From Baffinella frigidus (taxonomy: Eukaryota; Cryptophyceae; Cryptomonadales; Baffinellaceae): a stretch of DNA of 10,786 nucleotides. The stretch spans positions 55,367-66,152 of the forward strand of contig MU647713.1 of NCBI GenBank assembly GCA_026770585.1. Direction: 5' to 3'. Position numbers and translations under genes: made by a program. Each line of letters starts with the position of its first letter. Position 1 is the first letter of the stretch. This document shows positions 1 through 6,881 of this stretch, one piece after another. The notes below the pieces were generated by a model, which was given only the letters and a program-made list of their open reading frames with translations, did not search any database and had not been told where the DNA came from.

Positions 1-46
1 GTAGGGGGTAGGGCAGGGGCGAAAGTCCTCGTAAGTGAGGAGAGGC

Positions 47-228
47 TTTGGTGCTTTGGTGCTTTATTTTACACTCACATCGAAGGCCAGCGCCCACCTC
101 ACTCTTGAGGAGTTGGGAACGATCTACTCAAGGTGGTGATAGCATTGTTTGGTGCTTTGGTGCTTTATTTTACACTCACATCGAAGGCCAGCGCCCACCT
201 CACTCTTGAGGAGTTGGGAACGATCTAC
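47..228. repeat. 81-bp direct duplication
   Basis: Two copies, 47-127 and 148-228, read as identical and are separated by 20 bp. Each starts with a small internal repeat of the word GGTGCTTT. A second, shorter direct repeat (22-38 and 270-286, AAGTCCTCGTAAGTGA core) brackets the pair, so the block may once have been a larger tandem unit. Identity suggests a recent duplication. I see no coding frame or RNA fold that explains it. Confidence 0.9.
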
Positions 229-418
229 GGATGAGCTCCCCGGAACTACCCATGCAGGTTGGACCGGCAAAAGTCCTCGTAAGTGAAGAGCTCCTTCAGG
301 TCCTTTAGGTTTTAATTCTCCCAACATATGCCAACGACACGCCCTTCCGTAGAAAGGACTGCAGAGAAAGCATTTTGCTCTCATATCTGCCGATGAACCG
401 CGTGGACGTCAGCGCCTC
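229..418. other. Unassigned sequence
   Basis: Apart from the 17-bp repeat at 270-286, I see no gene, hairpin or tandem repeat. The open frames crossing it are short and their reading changes at the neighbouring GA tract, so none is proposed as a gene. Confidence 0.5.
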
Positions 419-431
419 GAGAGAGAGAGAG

Positions 432-462
<31 letters not shown>

Positions 463-468
463 GAGAGG
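419..468. repeat. GA/GACA microsatellite
   Basis: About 50 bp of GA dinucleotides interrupted by CA steps. Purine-rich on this strand. Short frames crossing it encode only Arg-Glu or Ser-Leu runs, which are artefacts of the microsatellite. Confidence 0.95.
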
Positions 469-1569
469 ATCGTATTGAGCTCTCCAGTGCAGAGGCTCGT
501 AAAGAGGGGATAGAGAGTGCTTCTCTTGGGGTGTTTGAGGTGTCCCGAGTGAGAACGCGCTCGCACACACTGTGAGGACCGGGTCCTGGACGGGCCCGTC
601 TCGGGTAAAAGGGCTCAAAGGGTGAGCGCCTATAAGTACACACATCAAACCCAACTCAGCGTATGGTGTTCCTCGCGTGTTTACGCTGACGTCAATCTGA
701 ATAGCGCAAACGACGTGTACTGATCTCGCACATCTGAACCAGTGCCTACCGCTTCCATTTGACCACTCTGTGAAAAGTCCTCAGAAAAAGCTCCGCTCCA
801 CTCGTTCGCTCGCTCACTGCGCTCGCTCTGGATAGCTAGGGGCAGAAGTGTAGGAGGTGGAGTTAGAATCCATCCGGAAAAGGCTCGTATGAGCGGCCGA
901 CACGGGGTACAGCAAGTGGCACAATGTCTAGCATGTGCGGCGCTGACGCTGGTTGTTCGGCAATAAATCATCAATCTCTCTAGGGGCGGCTGACGTGGCC
1001 ATCTCCCACATGCTGCGGAGACAGCCTTCTTCGAAAATTGAGAAAAGATGGATCAGTGAGAAAAAGAGCAGGCGAAGGTTTACACGCCCACCAAACCCCA
1101 TCTCCAGTGGCTTGATCTGGGGAGAAGCTGTGTGTGAGGACCGTCTCGGGACGAGCCCGCCTCAGGCGGAGAACATAAGTCATTTATGTAGACTTTAGTA
1201 GTTCAGACTGTGGGTGCGCCCAACCATGAACGTTGATCGAGCTGGTGGCACGCTGTGGCGTACTGGAGACATGCCTTTTTCGAAAATTCAGAAATGATGG
1301 ATCAGTGAGCAAGAGAAGCTTGGCATGCCAAACAAAAATGTTGTACCATTGTTCTGGATGGGGTCCACCTCCTTGTTCTCCTCAGAACGATGAGGTGGTT
1401 GAGCACGATCTTTAAAGCGTGTCTCGCTCCGAGGCGGGCCCAACGAACTAGTTGAGGGGGCGGAGGCTGAGGACGAGAGGTGCTTGCGCTCAGGATTACT
1501 GATTTCCTACTGAACCAGGAGATCAGGAGATGCCTTTGGGCCGAACAGGTACTTCCCGTGCGGGGTCCC
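469..1569. other. Unique or decayed DNA with weak diverged repeats
   Basis: No convincing gene. Two relics are visible. The first is a diverged direct repeat at 1018-1060 and 1266-1309, sharing cores TTCGAAAATT and GATGGATCAGTGAG. The second is a GC-rich motif at about 570-604 and 1132-1166 sharing TGTGAGGACCG and clustered CTCGGG words. Open frames here reach 97 codons, but they overlap on both strands with no consistent composition, so I treat them as chance. Confidence 0.5.
1018..1309. repeat. Diverged direct repeat pair (about 43 bp)
   Basis: Copies at 1018-1060 and 1266-1309 align with several mismatches and one indel and share GATGGATCAGTGAG. The similarity stops abruptly on both sides. 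It could be an old duplication or two remnants of one mobile element. Confidence 0.65.
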
Positions 1570-1812
1570 GTACTCATCCACACGCCGCGGGCAGTCGTTA
1601 CAGTAGCAGAAGTGCCATTCTGATCCGGGGAAACCTATTTTTCTTTCATTTGATGGCAACGAAAATTACTACACAATTCGTTCTTATTAGTAATATAAAA
1701 GAATCTGTGTAGCAATTTTGATTGCCATCAAATGAAAGAAAAATAGGTTTCCCCGGATAAGTACTCATCCACACGCCGCGGGCAGTCGTTGCAGTAGCAG
1801 AAGTGCGATTCT
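1570..1812. repeat. 52-bp direct repeats flanking a foldback element
   Basis: Copies at 1570-1621 and 1761-1812 match at 50 of 52 positions; both start GTACTCATCCACACGCCG. They bracket the foldback at 1623-1758 almost exactly, with 1 bp on the left and 2 bp on the right between repeat and element. Either this is an exceptionally long target duplication, or the element landed at the junction of a pre-existing tandem duplication. Confidence 0.9.
1623..1758. mobile_element. Foldback/MITE-like element with ATCCGGGGA ends
   Basis: The element is almost one hairpin. The outer arms (1623-1659 and 1722-1758) are perfect or near-perfect reverse complements, starting ATCCGGGGAAACC and ending in its complement. 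Pairing continues imperfectly to about 1676/1706, leaving a loop of about 30 nt. It encodes nothing, so any mobility would depend on a transposase supplied from elsewhere. Its terminal nine bases match the ends of the elements at 3387-3536 and 3747-3895, suggesting one family. The AT-rich arms contrast with the GC-rich flanks. Confidence 0.85.
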
Positions 1813-2420
1813 CCTACATATCCGCTTCCCAGCTGGACGTTTACAGACTGAGCGGGGTACAACATGGACCGATCATAGTCTGGTAATGGCACGGGTTAGG
1901 CAATAACGGCGAAACCTCTTTAATAAATTCAGTAATCAGTAATCAGCACACCATGCTGTCTCCGGACGTGCCGCATGAAGGCGCCAAAGTAACCCGCCCT
2001 GACCCTCCTCCCGCCTGTCTCACAGGTGAGGCAGAGGTACAGGTCCATGAGGGAGGAGGCCGAACTGGTTTCGCGAGAGAAGGCCCCCCCTCGTCCTCTC
2101 AGGGATCACTAATCTCAGAGATCACTAATCGCTCAGGGTTTGGAGAGCGAAGCCGCTCAGATAGACGGCGTGGCTCGGCCTGTTGGTGACGGGAGAGTCA
2201 GGTCTGGTACGGGGCGAGCGCGAAGCCGTCTCGGCGACCTCGCCAAAAGCGAAAAAGCCGGCTCTGTTTTCCAAAATGGTCAAAAGTGACTTTCGAGAAG
2301 ACCCTGGCCACTTTTCACGATAAAAGGGCTCCAACTCCACCGTCACTTGAGCCATTATTCCCACCAAAATCCGCAACGGAGGAGCACCCGCGGCGTGCCT
2401 TGCCTGTCGAACCGCGGTGA
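1813..2420. other. Unassigned, increasingly GC-rich sequence
   Basis: Contains a small direct repeat (GATCACTAATC at 2104-2114 and 2120-2130) and otherwise no clear repeat. Minus-strand positions 2125-2580 hold the longest ATG-started frame of the window (151 codons). Its first half is Pro/Arg/Ala-rich and lies antisense to the more protein-like plus frame at 2421-2618, so I do not call it a gene. Confidence 0.45.
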
Positions 2421-2618
2421 CGGCGGTGGAACAGGCGGGCGGAGGCGCGAGCAGAGGGGGAGGCACGCGCGTGGGACGGGAGCTGGTTGGACGGGCTGCA
2501 CCGCATCCTGGCGTCCGTCGGCGATCCCGGGAAGATGGACGAAGCTGCAATGGAGGAGCTGGCGGAGTCGCTCGCGTCACTGCGTACCACGGTGGAGACT
2601 CCCACGGACAGCGTTTGA
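2421..2618 (+). CDS. Possible 3' coding fragment of unknown protein
   Basis: An open frame of 65 codons runs from just after a stop at 2418-2420 to TGA at 2616-2618. It has no ATG near its start; the first internal Met codon is in the MDEAAMEELAE stretch. The second half reads like a helical, acidic, leucine-spaced segment (WLDGLHRILASVGDPGKMDE, then MEELAESLASLRTT). By my count 54 of 65 third positions are G or C, against about 57% at second positions, which is the pattern expected of real coding DNA in a GC-rich genome. Several other frames are also open here because the DNA is GC-rich, so openness alone means little. It may be a terminal exon (a possible acceptor AG lies at 2433-2434), a transposon protein relic, or chance. 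I recognise no family. Confidence 0.3.
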   Translation, partial: RRWNRRAEARAEGEARAWDGSWLDGLHRILASVGDPGKMDEAAMEELAESLASLRTTVETPTDSV

Positions 2619-2715
2619 CTAGTCGGGCATGGGGTGTTCCAGGACGACGACTAACCCGGGCAGGCTTTGTACCTGAGCCCCCCCGATGAGTCCAAGGGGA
2701 GATCTCGCACTGTCA

Positions 2716-2846
2716 AGCTCTGTCTCAACTATTTGGGCTCACCAATTTGGTGAGCCCGGGCTGTTTTCCGCTCCAAAGTTGACGGATTTGAACCGCAAAC
2801 CCAGCATGTCAACTTGAGAATAGTCGGTCAACTGTGAGGCAGAGCT
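2716..2846 (-). mobile_element. tRNA-like foldback repeat, copy 1 (SINE/MITE-like)
   Basis: The ends are inverted copies of AGCTCTGYCTCA. On the minus strand it carries an AAGTTGAC...GTCAACTT hairpin enclosing GCGGTTCAAATCCG, which matches the tRNA T-arm/B-box pattern GGTTCRANNCC and could pair as a short T-stem. Downstream on that strand is the hairpin at 2735-2757. The same modules occur in the same order at 8554-8657 and in part at 10048-10125 and 10316-10368. I find no matching A box, so a tRNA-derived SINE is plausible but not shown. No coding capacity. Confidence 0.65.
2735..2757. repeat. Perfect hairpin, 10-bp stem
   Basis: GGGCTCACCA and TGGTGAGCCC pair perfectly around ATT. It lies inside the tRNA-like repeat, and the degenerate counterpart in the copy at 8609-8632 shows that the position is conserved but the pairing is not. 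Confidence 0.85.
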
Positions 2847-2871
2847 AGGGATCTCTCACTGTAAGGATCCT

Positions 2872-2969
2872 CGGCTTTCGAAAGCCGGAGCGAGTCTTCT
2901 TGGTTGGGTTCATGTCTGGCGGTTTTGTACCAGGGGTCGCCCGAAATCGACCCCTCCCTGGTAAAAACC
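2872..2969. repeat. Perfect 16-bp palindrome plus a nearby hairpin
   Basis: 2872-2887 is a perfect palindrome (CGGCTTTCGAAAGCCG). At 2921-2969, GGTTTTGTACCAGG pairs with CCTGGTAAAAACC, with an inner AGGGGTCG/CGACCCCT stem. The outer right arm also makes the small hairpin CCTGGTAAAAACCAGG (2957-2972). Function unknown; they fit the foldback-rich character of the region. Confidence 0.7.
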
Positions 2970-3062
2970 AGGCTGGGCCAAACGTTCGAAAAGTTCACTA
3001 TGGTGAGGATCCCCAGCCGGATTTCAGCTGGAGGCACTGAGGAAGAACCCTGAGGAGACCGG

Positions 3063-3341
3063 CCACCAACCACCAGAAGAGAACCAAATCGAAGAATGGC
3101 GAACGTTGATTTCCCCTGCCGACTAAACTCTCAGGGTTTAGTCTGCAGGGGAAATCAACTTTTGCTTTGGTTCACTTCTGGTGGCTGGTGGGGAGGTCCC
3201 TACCAGCCACCAAAAGTGCACCAAATCGACCATCGCAAAAGTGGAATTTCCCCTGCAGGCTCAAGGCTGAGCCTTTCGTCTGCAGGAGGTTTTACCATAG
3301 GCCTCATCATCCTGATTTGTTCCTCTTCTGGTGGCTGGTGG
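3063..3341. repeat. Two tandem imperfect palindromes
   Basis: Palindrome 1 (3063-3191) has arms starting CCACCAACCACCAGAAG and ending in the complementary CTGGTGGCTGGTGG. Its core (3105-3159) is a strong hairpin with a 15-bp stem, GTTGATTTCCCCTGC. Palindrome 2 (3203-3339) repeats the plan with the same arm words and a CCTGCAGGCTCAAGG core, but is more decayed. The junction (3173-3218) is itself a hairpin, CACTTCTGGTGGCTGGT against its near-complement. So the block is a chain of related inverted repeats, probably from repeated self-insertion or template switching. Confidence 0.75.
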
Positions 3342-3348
3342 CTCCATG

Positions 3349-3560
3349 TCCCTTTTGATCACGTGGATCGGTGGCTCCATGTCCTCATCCGGGGACAGGT
3401 TTCATTTAAAAGAACACGAATCCCTATTCGTTCATAGGAGTTGGACGAAGGTTAATTAGGGCCCTTGTTAAATTCAATTAGGGCCAGAATCCGGTTTGAT
3501 AGGCCATTTTCTTTTGAATTAAACATGTTCCCGGATGAGTCCCTTTTCATCATGTGGATC
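3349..3560. repeat. 22-bp direct repeats around the left ATCCGGGGA element
   Basis: 3349-3370 and 3539-3560 share GTCCCTTTT, then ATCA and GTGGATC, with two mismatches. The right copy lies 2 bp from the element at 3387-3536; the left copy ends 16 bp before it. They may be part of a decayed target duplication. Confidence 0.6.
3387..3536 (+). mobile_element. ATCCGGGGA element, left member
   Basis: 150 bp with about 30-bp terminal inverted repeats (ATCCGGGGACAGG at the left end, its relative at the right end before 3536). The interior holds two TTAATTAGGGC-like direct words. About 80-85% similar by eye to the right member in inverse orientation. Confidence 0.75.
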
Positions 3561-3589
3561 ATTCTGGAAGAATGGCTCAGCGGTAAACT
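3538..3589 (+). other. 52-bp insert in left arm with pol III A-box-like word
   Basis: This stretch interrupts an otherwise symmetric palindrome, so it is an insertion on the left or a loss on the right. It contains TGGCTCAGCGG (3573-3583), a good match to the tRNA A-box pattern TRGCNNAGYNGG. Eighteen bases on is AGTTCAATTT (3601-3610), B-box-like. No complete tRNA cloverleaf can be drawn: the D-stem partner and anticodon arm are missing. Confidence 0.4.
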
Positions 3590-3744
3590 AGCTCTGTCCC
3601 AGTTCAATTTGGGCTCGTAGATATTTCGCCCCCCCCCCAAATTTTACAGGTAAGTTTCATGGGGGAGGCTGTTAAAATTCACTCGTAAAATTTCGGAGGG
3701 GGGGGCGAAATATCTACGAGCCCAAATTGAACTGGGACAGAGCT
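3590..3744. repeat. Central palindrome with AGCTCTGTCCCAGTT ends
   Basis: The arms of about 46 bp (3590-3636 and 3699-3744) match almost perfectly. They run from AGCTCTGTCCC through GGGCTCGTAGATATTTCG to a poly-C tract facing a poly-G tract. The inner loop contains ATTTTAC and GTAAAAT, extending the pairing. The ends match the short terminal word seen in several other foldbacks here. Confidence 0.85.
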
Positions 3745-3746
3745 TC

Positions 3747-3895
3747 ATCCGGGAACATGTTTAATTTAAAAGAAAATGGACTATCAAACCGGATTTCGCC
3801 CTAATTAAATTTACGGAGCGCCCTAATTAATCTTCTTCCAACTCCTATGAACACATAGGGATCCATTTTCTTTTAAATTAAACATGTCCCCGGAT
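3747..3895 (-). mobile_element. ATCCGGGGA element, right member
   Basis: 149 bp, inverse orientation to 3387-3536, with inverted ends ATCCGGGAACATG (inner) and ATCCGGGGACATG (outer). It is immediately followed by TAAGCTAGG. No long target duplication is evident at this copy. Confidence 0.75.
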
Positions 3896-3989
3896 TAAGC
3901 TAGGTTGAGGCGATCAATCTCCTTATCTCCTCAGATTATTCAGGAACAACCACAGGGTTTTCGTGAATGACCCAATTTAGATTATTTAA

Positions 3990-4149
3990 TAGGGTAACGG
4001 CCTGAAAATGGGGTAGTTAGGCCTACGGCATTGCCTAGGACCTCCTACCGTAGGCCGAGACTTTTTGGTCCTAGGATCCCTCGGCCTACGGTAGGAGGTC
4101 CTAGGCAATGCCGCAGGCCTAACTACCCCATTTTCAGAACGTTACCCTA
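3990..4149. mobile_element. TA-flanked foldback (mariner/stowaway-like MITE)
   Basis: Arms of about 70 bp pair nearly perfectly, beginning TAGGGTAACG and ending CGTTACCCTA, around a loop of about 20 nt at 4062-4080 (CTTTTTGGTCCTAGG). TA at both outer edges fits the TA target duplication of Tc1/mariner-type elements, though TA is self-complementary, so this is weak evidence. The arms contain CCTACCGTAGG (4044-4054) and CCTACGGTAGG (4085-4095). A truncated inverse copy lies at 9168-9270. Confidence 0.8.
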
Positions 4150-4253
4150 TGATATTGGTACTAGGAGAGCGATCTTTTGAAGGTTTCAGATGATTGGTTC
4201 TAGGAGTGAAGTGGTTGAAGGTTTGGGCAACCAGTGGTACAAAACGACGTTCG

Positions 4254-4292
4254 TGAACGCCCGCGTGACCGGTCACGCGGACGCCGAAGCCA
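4254..4292. repeat. 39-bp dispersed repeat with perfect 20-bp palindrome, copy 1
   Basis: Matches 9769-9807 at 38 of 39 positions. At its centre, 4261-4280 is the perfect palindrome CCGCGTGACCGGTCACGCGG. Weaker similarity continues downstream (GTGACTGCCTTG in both). A perfect odd-free palindrome of this length suggests a dimeric protein-binding site or a mobile-element end; no assignment is possible. Confidence 0.8.
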
Positions 4293-4445
4293 ACTGTTCG
4301 AGGTGACTGCCTTGCGTTGTACTGCCGGACTAGATTCGCCACCGGTTGTCACCACTGGTGCTGTTCTTGTCTGCAGCGGTGGTGTGTTGCCTCGTCAGAC
4401 GTCGCACTAGTGCGCTGATTTCGGGTTTCGGGCTCAGGTTTAGAT

Positions 4446-4606
4446 TTTAGGGTTTAGGGTTTAGGGTCTCGGGTTTCGGGTTTCGGGTTTCGGGTTTCGG
4501 GTTTCGGGTTTCGGGTTTAGAGTTTCGGGTTTCGGGTTTCGAGTTTCGGGTTTCGGGTTTCGGATTTAGGATTTAGGGTTTAGGGTTTCGGGTTTCGGGT
4601 TTAGGA
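4446..4606 (+). repeat. Telomere-like TTTCGGG/TTTAGGG array
   Basis: Twenty-three consecutive 7-bp units in perfect register, with no indel. About 12 are TTTCGGG, about 5 are TTTAGGG, and the rest are single-base variants (TTTAGAG, TTTCGAG, TTTCGGA, TTTAGGA). A looser lead-in starts near 4418. The G-rich strand is on top here, opposite to most later arrays. Interpreted as interstitial telomere-type DNA in which a C-for-A variant has spread. Confidence 0.95.
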
Positions 4607-4638
4607 CGAGCCTATATTCGGGGTTTAGGGCGCAGGTC

Positions 4639-5435
4639 GACTGGAGAGCGAAGCTGCAGTCGTGCGAGCAAGTCGCGACTTGCTGCTGTCGATGCGGTTG
4701 ACTAACCCTGACAGGATTAGTACCAGGACGCGGACGCGACTGGCAGGATTTGTACCACGAAAATCTCGAATCAGTCAACTGCAGGTGGACTGGAGGGCGA
4801 AGCTGCAGTCATGCGAGAAGGTTGACTGAACCGGGCAGGTTTAGTACCAGGAAGGGGCGGGATCACTACCACGAAACGATCAAATTACTCAACCGCTTCG
4901 GGACTGCAGGTGGATTGGAGAGCGAAGCTTCAGTCATGTGAGCAGGTTGCGACGCAGCTGCTTTCGATGCCCAACCGCTCCTCTCGGTTGACTAAATCGG
5001 ACGGGGTTTGTACCAGGATGTGGACGCGACCGGGCAGGATTTGTACCACGAAAATCTCGAATCAGTCAACTGCAGGTGGACTGGAGGGCGAAGCTGCAGT
5101 CATGCGAGAAGGTTGACTGAACCGGGCAGGTTTAGTACCAGGAAGGGGCGGGATCACTACCACGAAACGCGAAATTTACTCAACCGCTTCGGGACTGCAG
5201 GTGGACTGGAGAGCGAAGCTGCAGTCATGTGAGCAAAGCGCGACGCAGCTGCTGTCGATGCCCAACCGCTCCTCTCGGTTGACTAAATCGGAGAGGGTTA
5301 GTACCAGGAAACGGACGCGACTGGCAGGATTTGTACGTAGAAACGCGAAATTTACTCAACTGCTATGAGACTGCAGGTGGACTGGCGAGCGAAGCTGCAG
5401 TCATGTGAGCAAGTCGCGACGCAGCTGCTGTCGAT
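4639..5435. repeat. Satellite with 291-bp higher-order repeat
   Basis: The landmark CTGGAGAGCGAAGCTGCAG or a close variant starts at 4641, 4790, 4915, 5081, 5206 and 5382. Spacing alternates between short (125 bp) and long (149-176 bp) monomers. The dimer 4790-5080 recurs at 5081 with exactly 291 bp offset and nearly identical sequence, while neighbouring monomers are more diverged, which is typical of higher-order satellite organisation. Because 291 is 97 codons, one plus frame stays open through the repeats and gives a repeating peptide; I read this as a consequence of the period, not a gene. Monomers contain TTTGTACCACG/TTTGTACCAGG words and end with AGCTGCTGTCGATGCCC. Confidence 0.9.
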
Positions 5436-6400
5436 GCCCAACCGCAGTGAAAGGTTTCGCCCGAAACCCTTCACCCTAAAACCCTTTATTAATACCCAAA
5501 CCTAAACTCTAAGCCCAACCACAGCCCAACTGCAGCGAAATATTTCGCCCGAAACCTCTAAACCCCGAACCCCTTTACTAATACCCGAACCTAAGCCCTA
5601 AACCCTGACACTCCGACCACCAAAATCGAAAGCTGCTTTCCATGCCCAACCGAAGTGAAAGGGTTCACCGAAACCCGAAACCCTGAACCGCAACTCCCTT
5701 GATTGATACCCAAACCTAAACCCTAAACCCTGAACCCTGACCCTCTAGACCCCCAAATTGAAAGCTGCTTTCCATGCCCAACCGCAGCGAAAATCTTTGT
5801 CCCTAACCTCGAACCCTGAAAGCTGACCCCTTGATTGATACCCAAACCTCAACCCTCAACCCTAAACCCTAAATCCTGACACTCTAGACCCCCAAATTGA
5901 AAGCTGCTGTCGATGCCCATTCGCTCCTGAATCTCGAACGCTAAGCCCTCACCCTGAACCCTAACTTCTAAACCCCGCCCAACCGCAGTGAAAGGTTTCC
6001 ACCCTTTATTAATACACACACCCTGGGTGGGTATTATTATCCTTCCGTAAGGCTCATAGACTATTTGTCATCAGTTGGGCTTTCAAATCGATCAGTTGGG
6101 CTTTCAAAGCGATTTGGGCTTTCAAATCGATCACCGAACTGATGATCGATTTGAAAGCCCAACCGCAGTGAAAGGTTTCGCCCGAAACCCTACACCCTTA
6201 AACCCTTTATTAATACCCAAACCTAAACTCTAAGCCCAACCACAGCCCAACTGCAGCGAAATATTTCGCCCGAAACCTCTAAACCCCGAACCCCTTTACT
6301 AATACCCGAACCTAAGCCCTAAACCCTGACACTCCGACCACCAAAATCGAAAGCTGCTTTCCATGCCCAACCGTAGTGAAAGGGTTCGTCCGAAACCCGA
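5436..6400. repeat. Satellite carrying degenerate CCCTAAA-type DNA
   Basis: Monomers are marked by AAAGCTGCTTTCCATGCCC followed by AACCGCAGTGAAAG (near 5420, 5629, 5761, 5900, 6347, 6592). Between markers lie CCCTAAA/CCCGAAA-like heptamers. The 231-bp segment 5436-5666 recurs at 6157-6387 with only about three mismatches, a clean 721-bp offset. The marker continues the GCTGCTGTCGATGCCC edge of the preceding satellite, so the two satellites appear related, one having acquired telomere-like filler. Confidence 0.85.
6073..6163. repeat. Small foldback inside the satellite
   Basis: The arm GTTGGGCTTTCAAATCGATC (6073-6092) pairs with its complement at 6144-6163. The left arm word GGGCTTTCAAA is repeated three times (6075-6126). 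The right arm runs directly into the satellite word GCCCAACCGCAGTG, so the foldback may have arisen by inverted duplication at the satellite edge. Confidence 0.75.
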
Positions 6401-6446
6401 ACCCCTAAATGCTGTACATGGGCACCTCGCTCAGAAGGGGGCGCAA

Positions 6447-6590
6447 CCCTAAACCCTAAACCCTAAACCCTAAACCCTAAACCCTAAACCCCACACCCTC
6501 AAACCTAACCCCTAACCCCTAACCCCTAACCCCTAACCCCTAACCCCTAAACCCCAACCCCTAAACCCTAAACCCCGAACCCTCAACCCA
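6447..6590 (-). repeat. CCCTAAA and CCCCTAA telomere-type arrays
   Basis: Six perfect CCCTAAA units (6447-6488) are followed, after a short degenerate link, by six perfect CCCCTAA units (6509-6550), then mixed CCCTAAA/CCCCGAA. Each variant forms its own homogeneous run. The G-rich strand is the minus strand. Confidence 0.95.
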
Positions 6591-6645
6591 AAGCTGCTGT
6601 TTGCAACCTTTTTAGGGGGCTAAGTCCAGGGCTAGATCTCCACTC

Positions 6646-6837
6646 AACTCCTGCTCTATCGTGAGATTTTGGCGTTACCCTAAACCCTCAACCCTCAACC
6701 CTAGACCTTTCACCCTACATCCTTCACCCTTCACCCTACGCCCTACACCCTACGCCCTACACCCTACACCCTACACCCTACACCCTACACCCTAAACCCT
6801 AAACGTTGCCGAGAGGTGCCGAGGCGGGTCCTTCATT
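6646..6837. repeat. Duplicated block, copy 1, with CCCTACA array
   Basis: Begins AACTCCTGCTC and ends CGAGGCGGGTCCTTCATT, matching 7052-7208. Inside is a heptamer array of CCCTACA/CCCTACG (6734-6789, eight units) bounded by CCCTCAA and CCCTAAA units. It is longer than copy 2 because the heptamer run and its flanks differ in length. Confidence 0.9.
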
Positions 6838-6870
6838 TTTAGGGTTCAGGGTCCCTAAACCCTAAACCCT
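6838..6870. repeat. Head-to-head telomere-repeat junction
   Basis: Two G-strand units (TTTAGGG 6838-6844, TTCAGGG 6845-6851) are followed, after one T, by two CCCTAAA units (6853-6866) and a CCCT. Reading G-strand then C-strand 5' to 3' is the orientation produced when two chromosome ends fuse. The tract is very short, so a local inversion is equally possible. Confidence 0.75.
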
Positions 6871-6881
6871 CAGCCCTAGGG

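Larger units (their letters stand above)
2701..2862. repeat. 13-bp direct repeats flanking element 2716-2846
   Basis: GATCTCGCACTGT (2701-2713) and GATCTCTCACTGT (2850-2862) differ at one base. They lie 2-3 bp outside the element, as a target-site duplication would. Confidence 0.6.
3387..3895. mobile_element. Composite inverted repeat made of two elements and a palindromic core
   Basis: The whole block folds back on itself. Left member 3387-3536 and right member 3747-3895 are inverted copies of one element of about 150 bp. Each member has its own inverted ends: ATCCGGGGACATGTTT outwards and ATCCGGGAACATG inwards, each followed by TTTAAAAGAAAATGG-like sequence. Between them lies a palindromic core (3590-3744). 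The left half has about 52 extra bases (3538-3589) absent from the right half. No coding capacity. Resembles a composite or tail-to-tail MITE pair. Confidence 0.85.

Noticed and set aside
630-640. TATA-like word (CTATAAGT)
   Set aside because: No coding region or transcript start follows, so a promoter call cannot be supported.
795-830. GCTC-rich run resembling a parvovirus-type Rep-binding repeat
   Set aside because: Only a few imperfect GCTC words, no matching inverted terminal hairpin and no replication gene; most likely simple sequence.
2125-2580. 151-codon minus-strand open frame
   Set aside because: Longest ATG-started frame, but its first half is Pro/Arg/Ala-rich and antisense to a more codon-like plus frame. 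Other frames are open too in this GC-rich DNA, and no domain is recognisable.
3571-3612. tRNA gene
   Set aside because: A-box-like and B-box-like words are present, but acceptor, D-stem partner and anticodon arm cannot be formed and the boxes are too close.
4750-5232. Repeated plus-strand peptides in the satellite
   Set aside because: The repeat period (291 bp) is a multiple of three, so shared open frames follow automatically; no start context or domain supports a gene.
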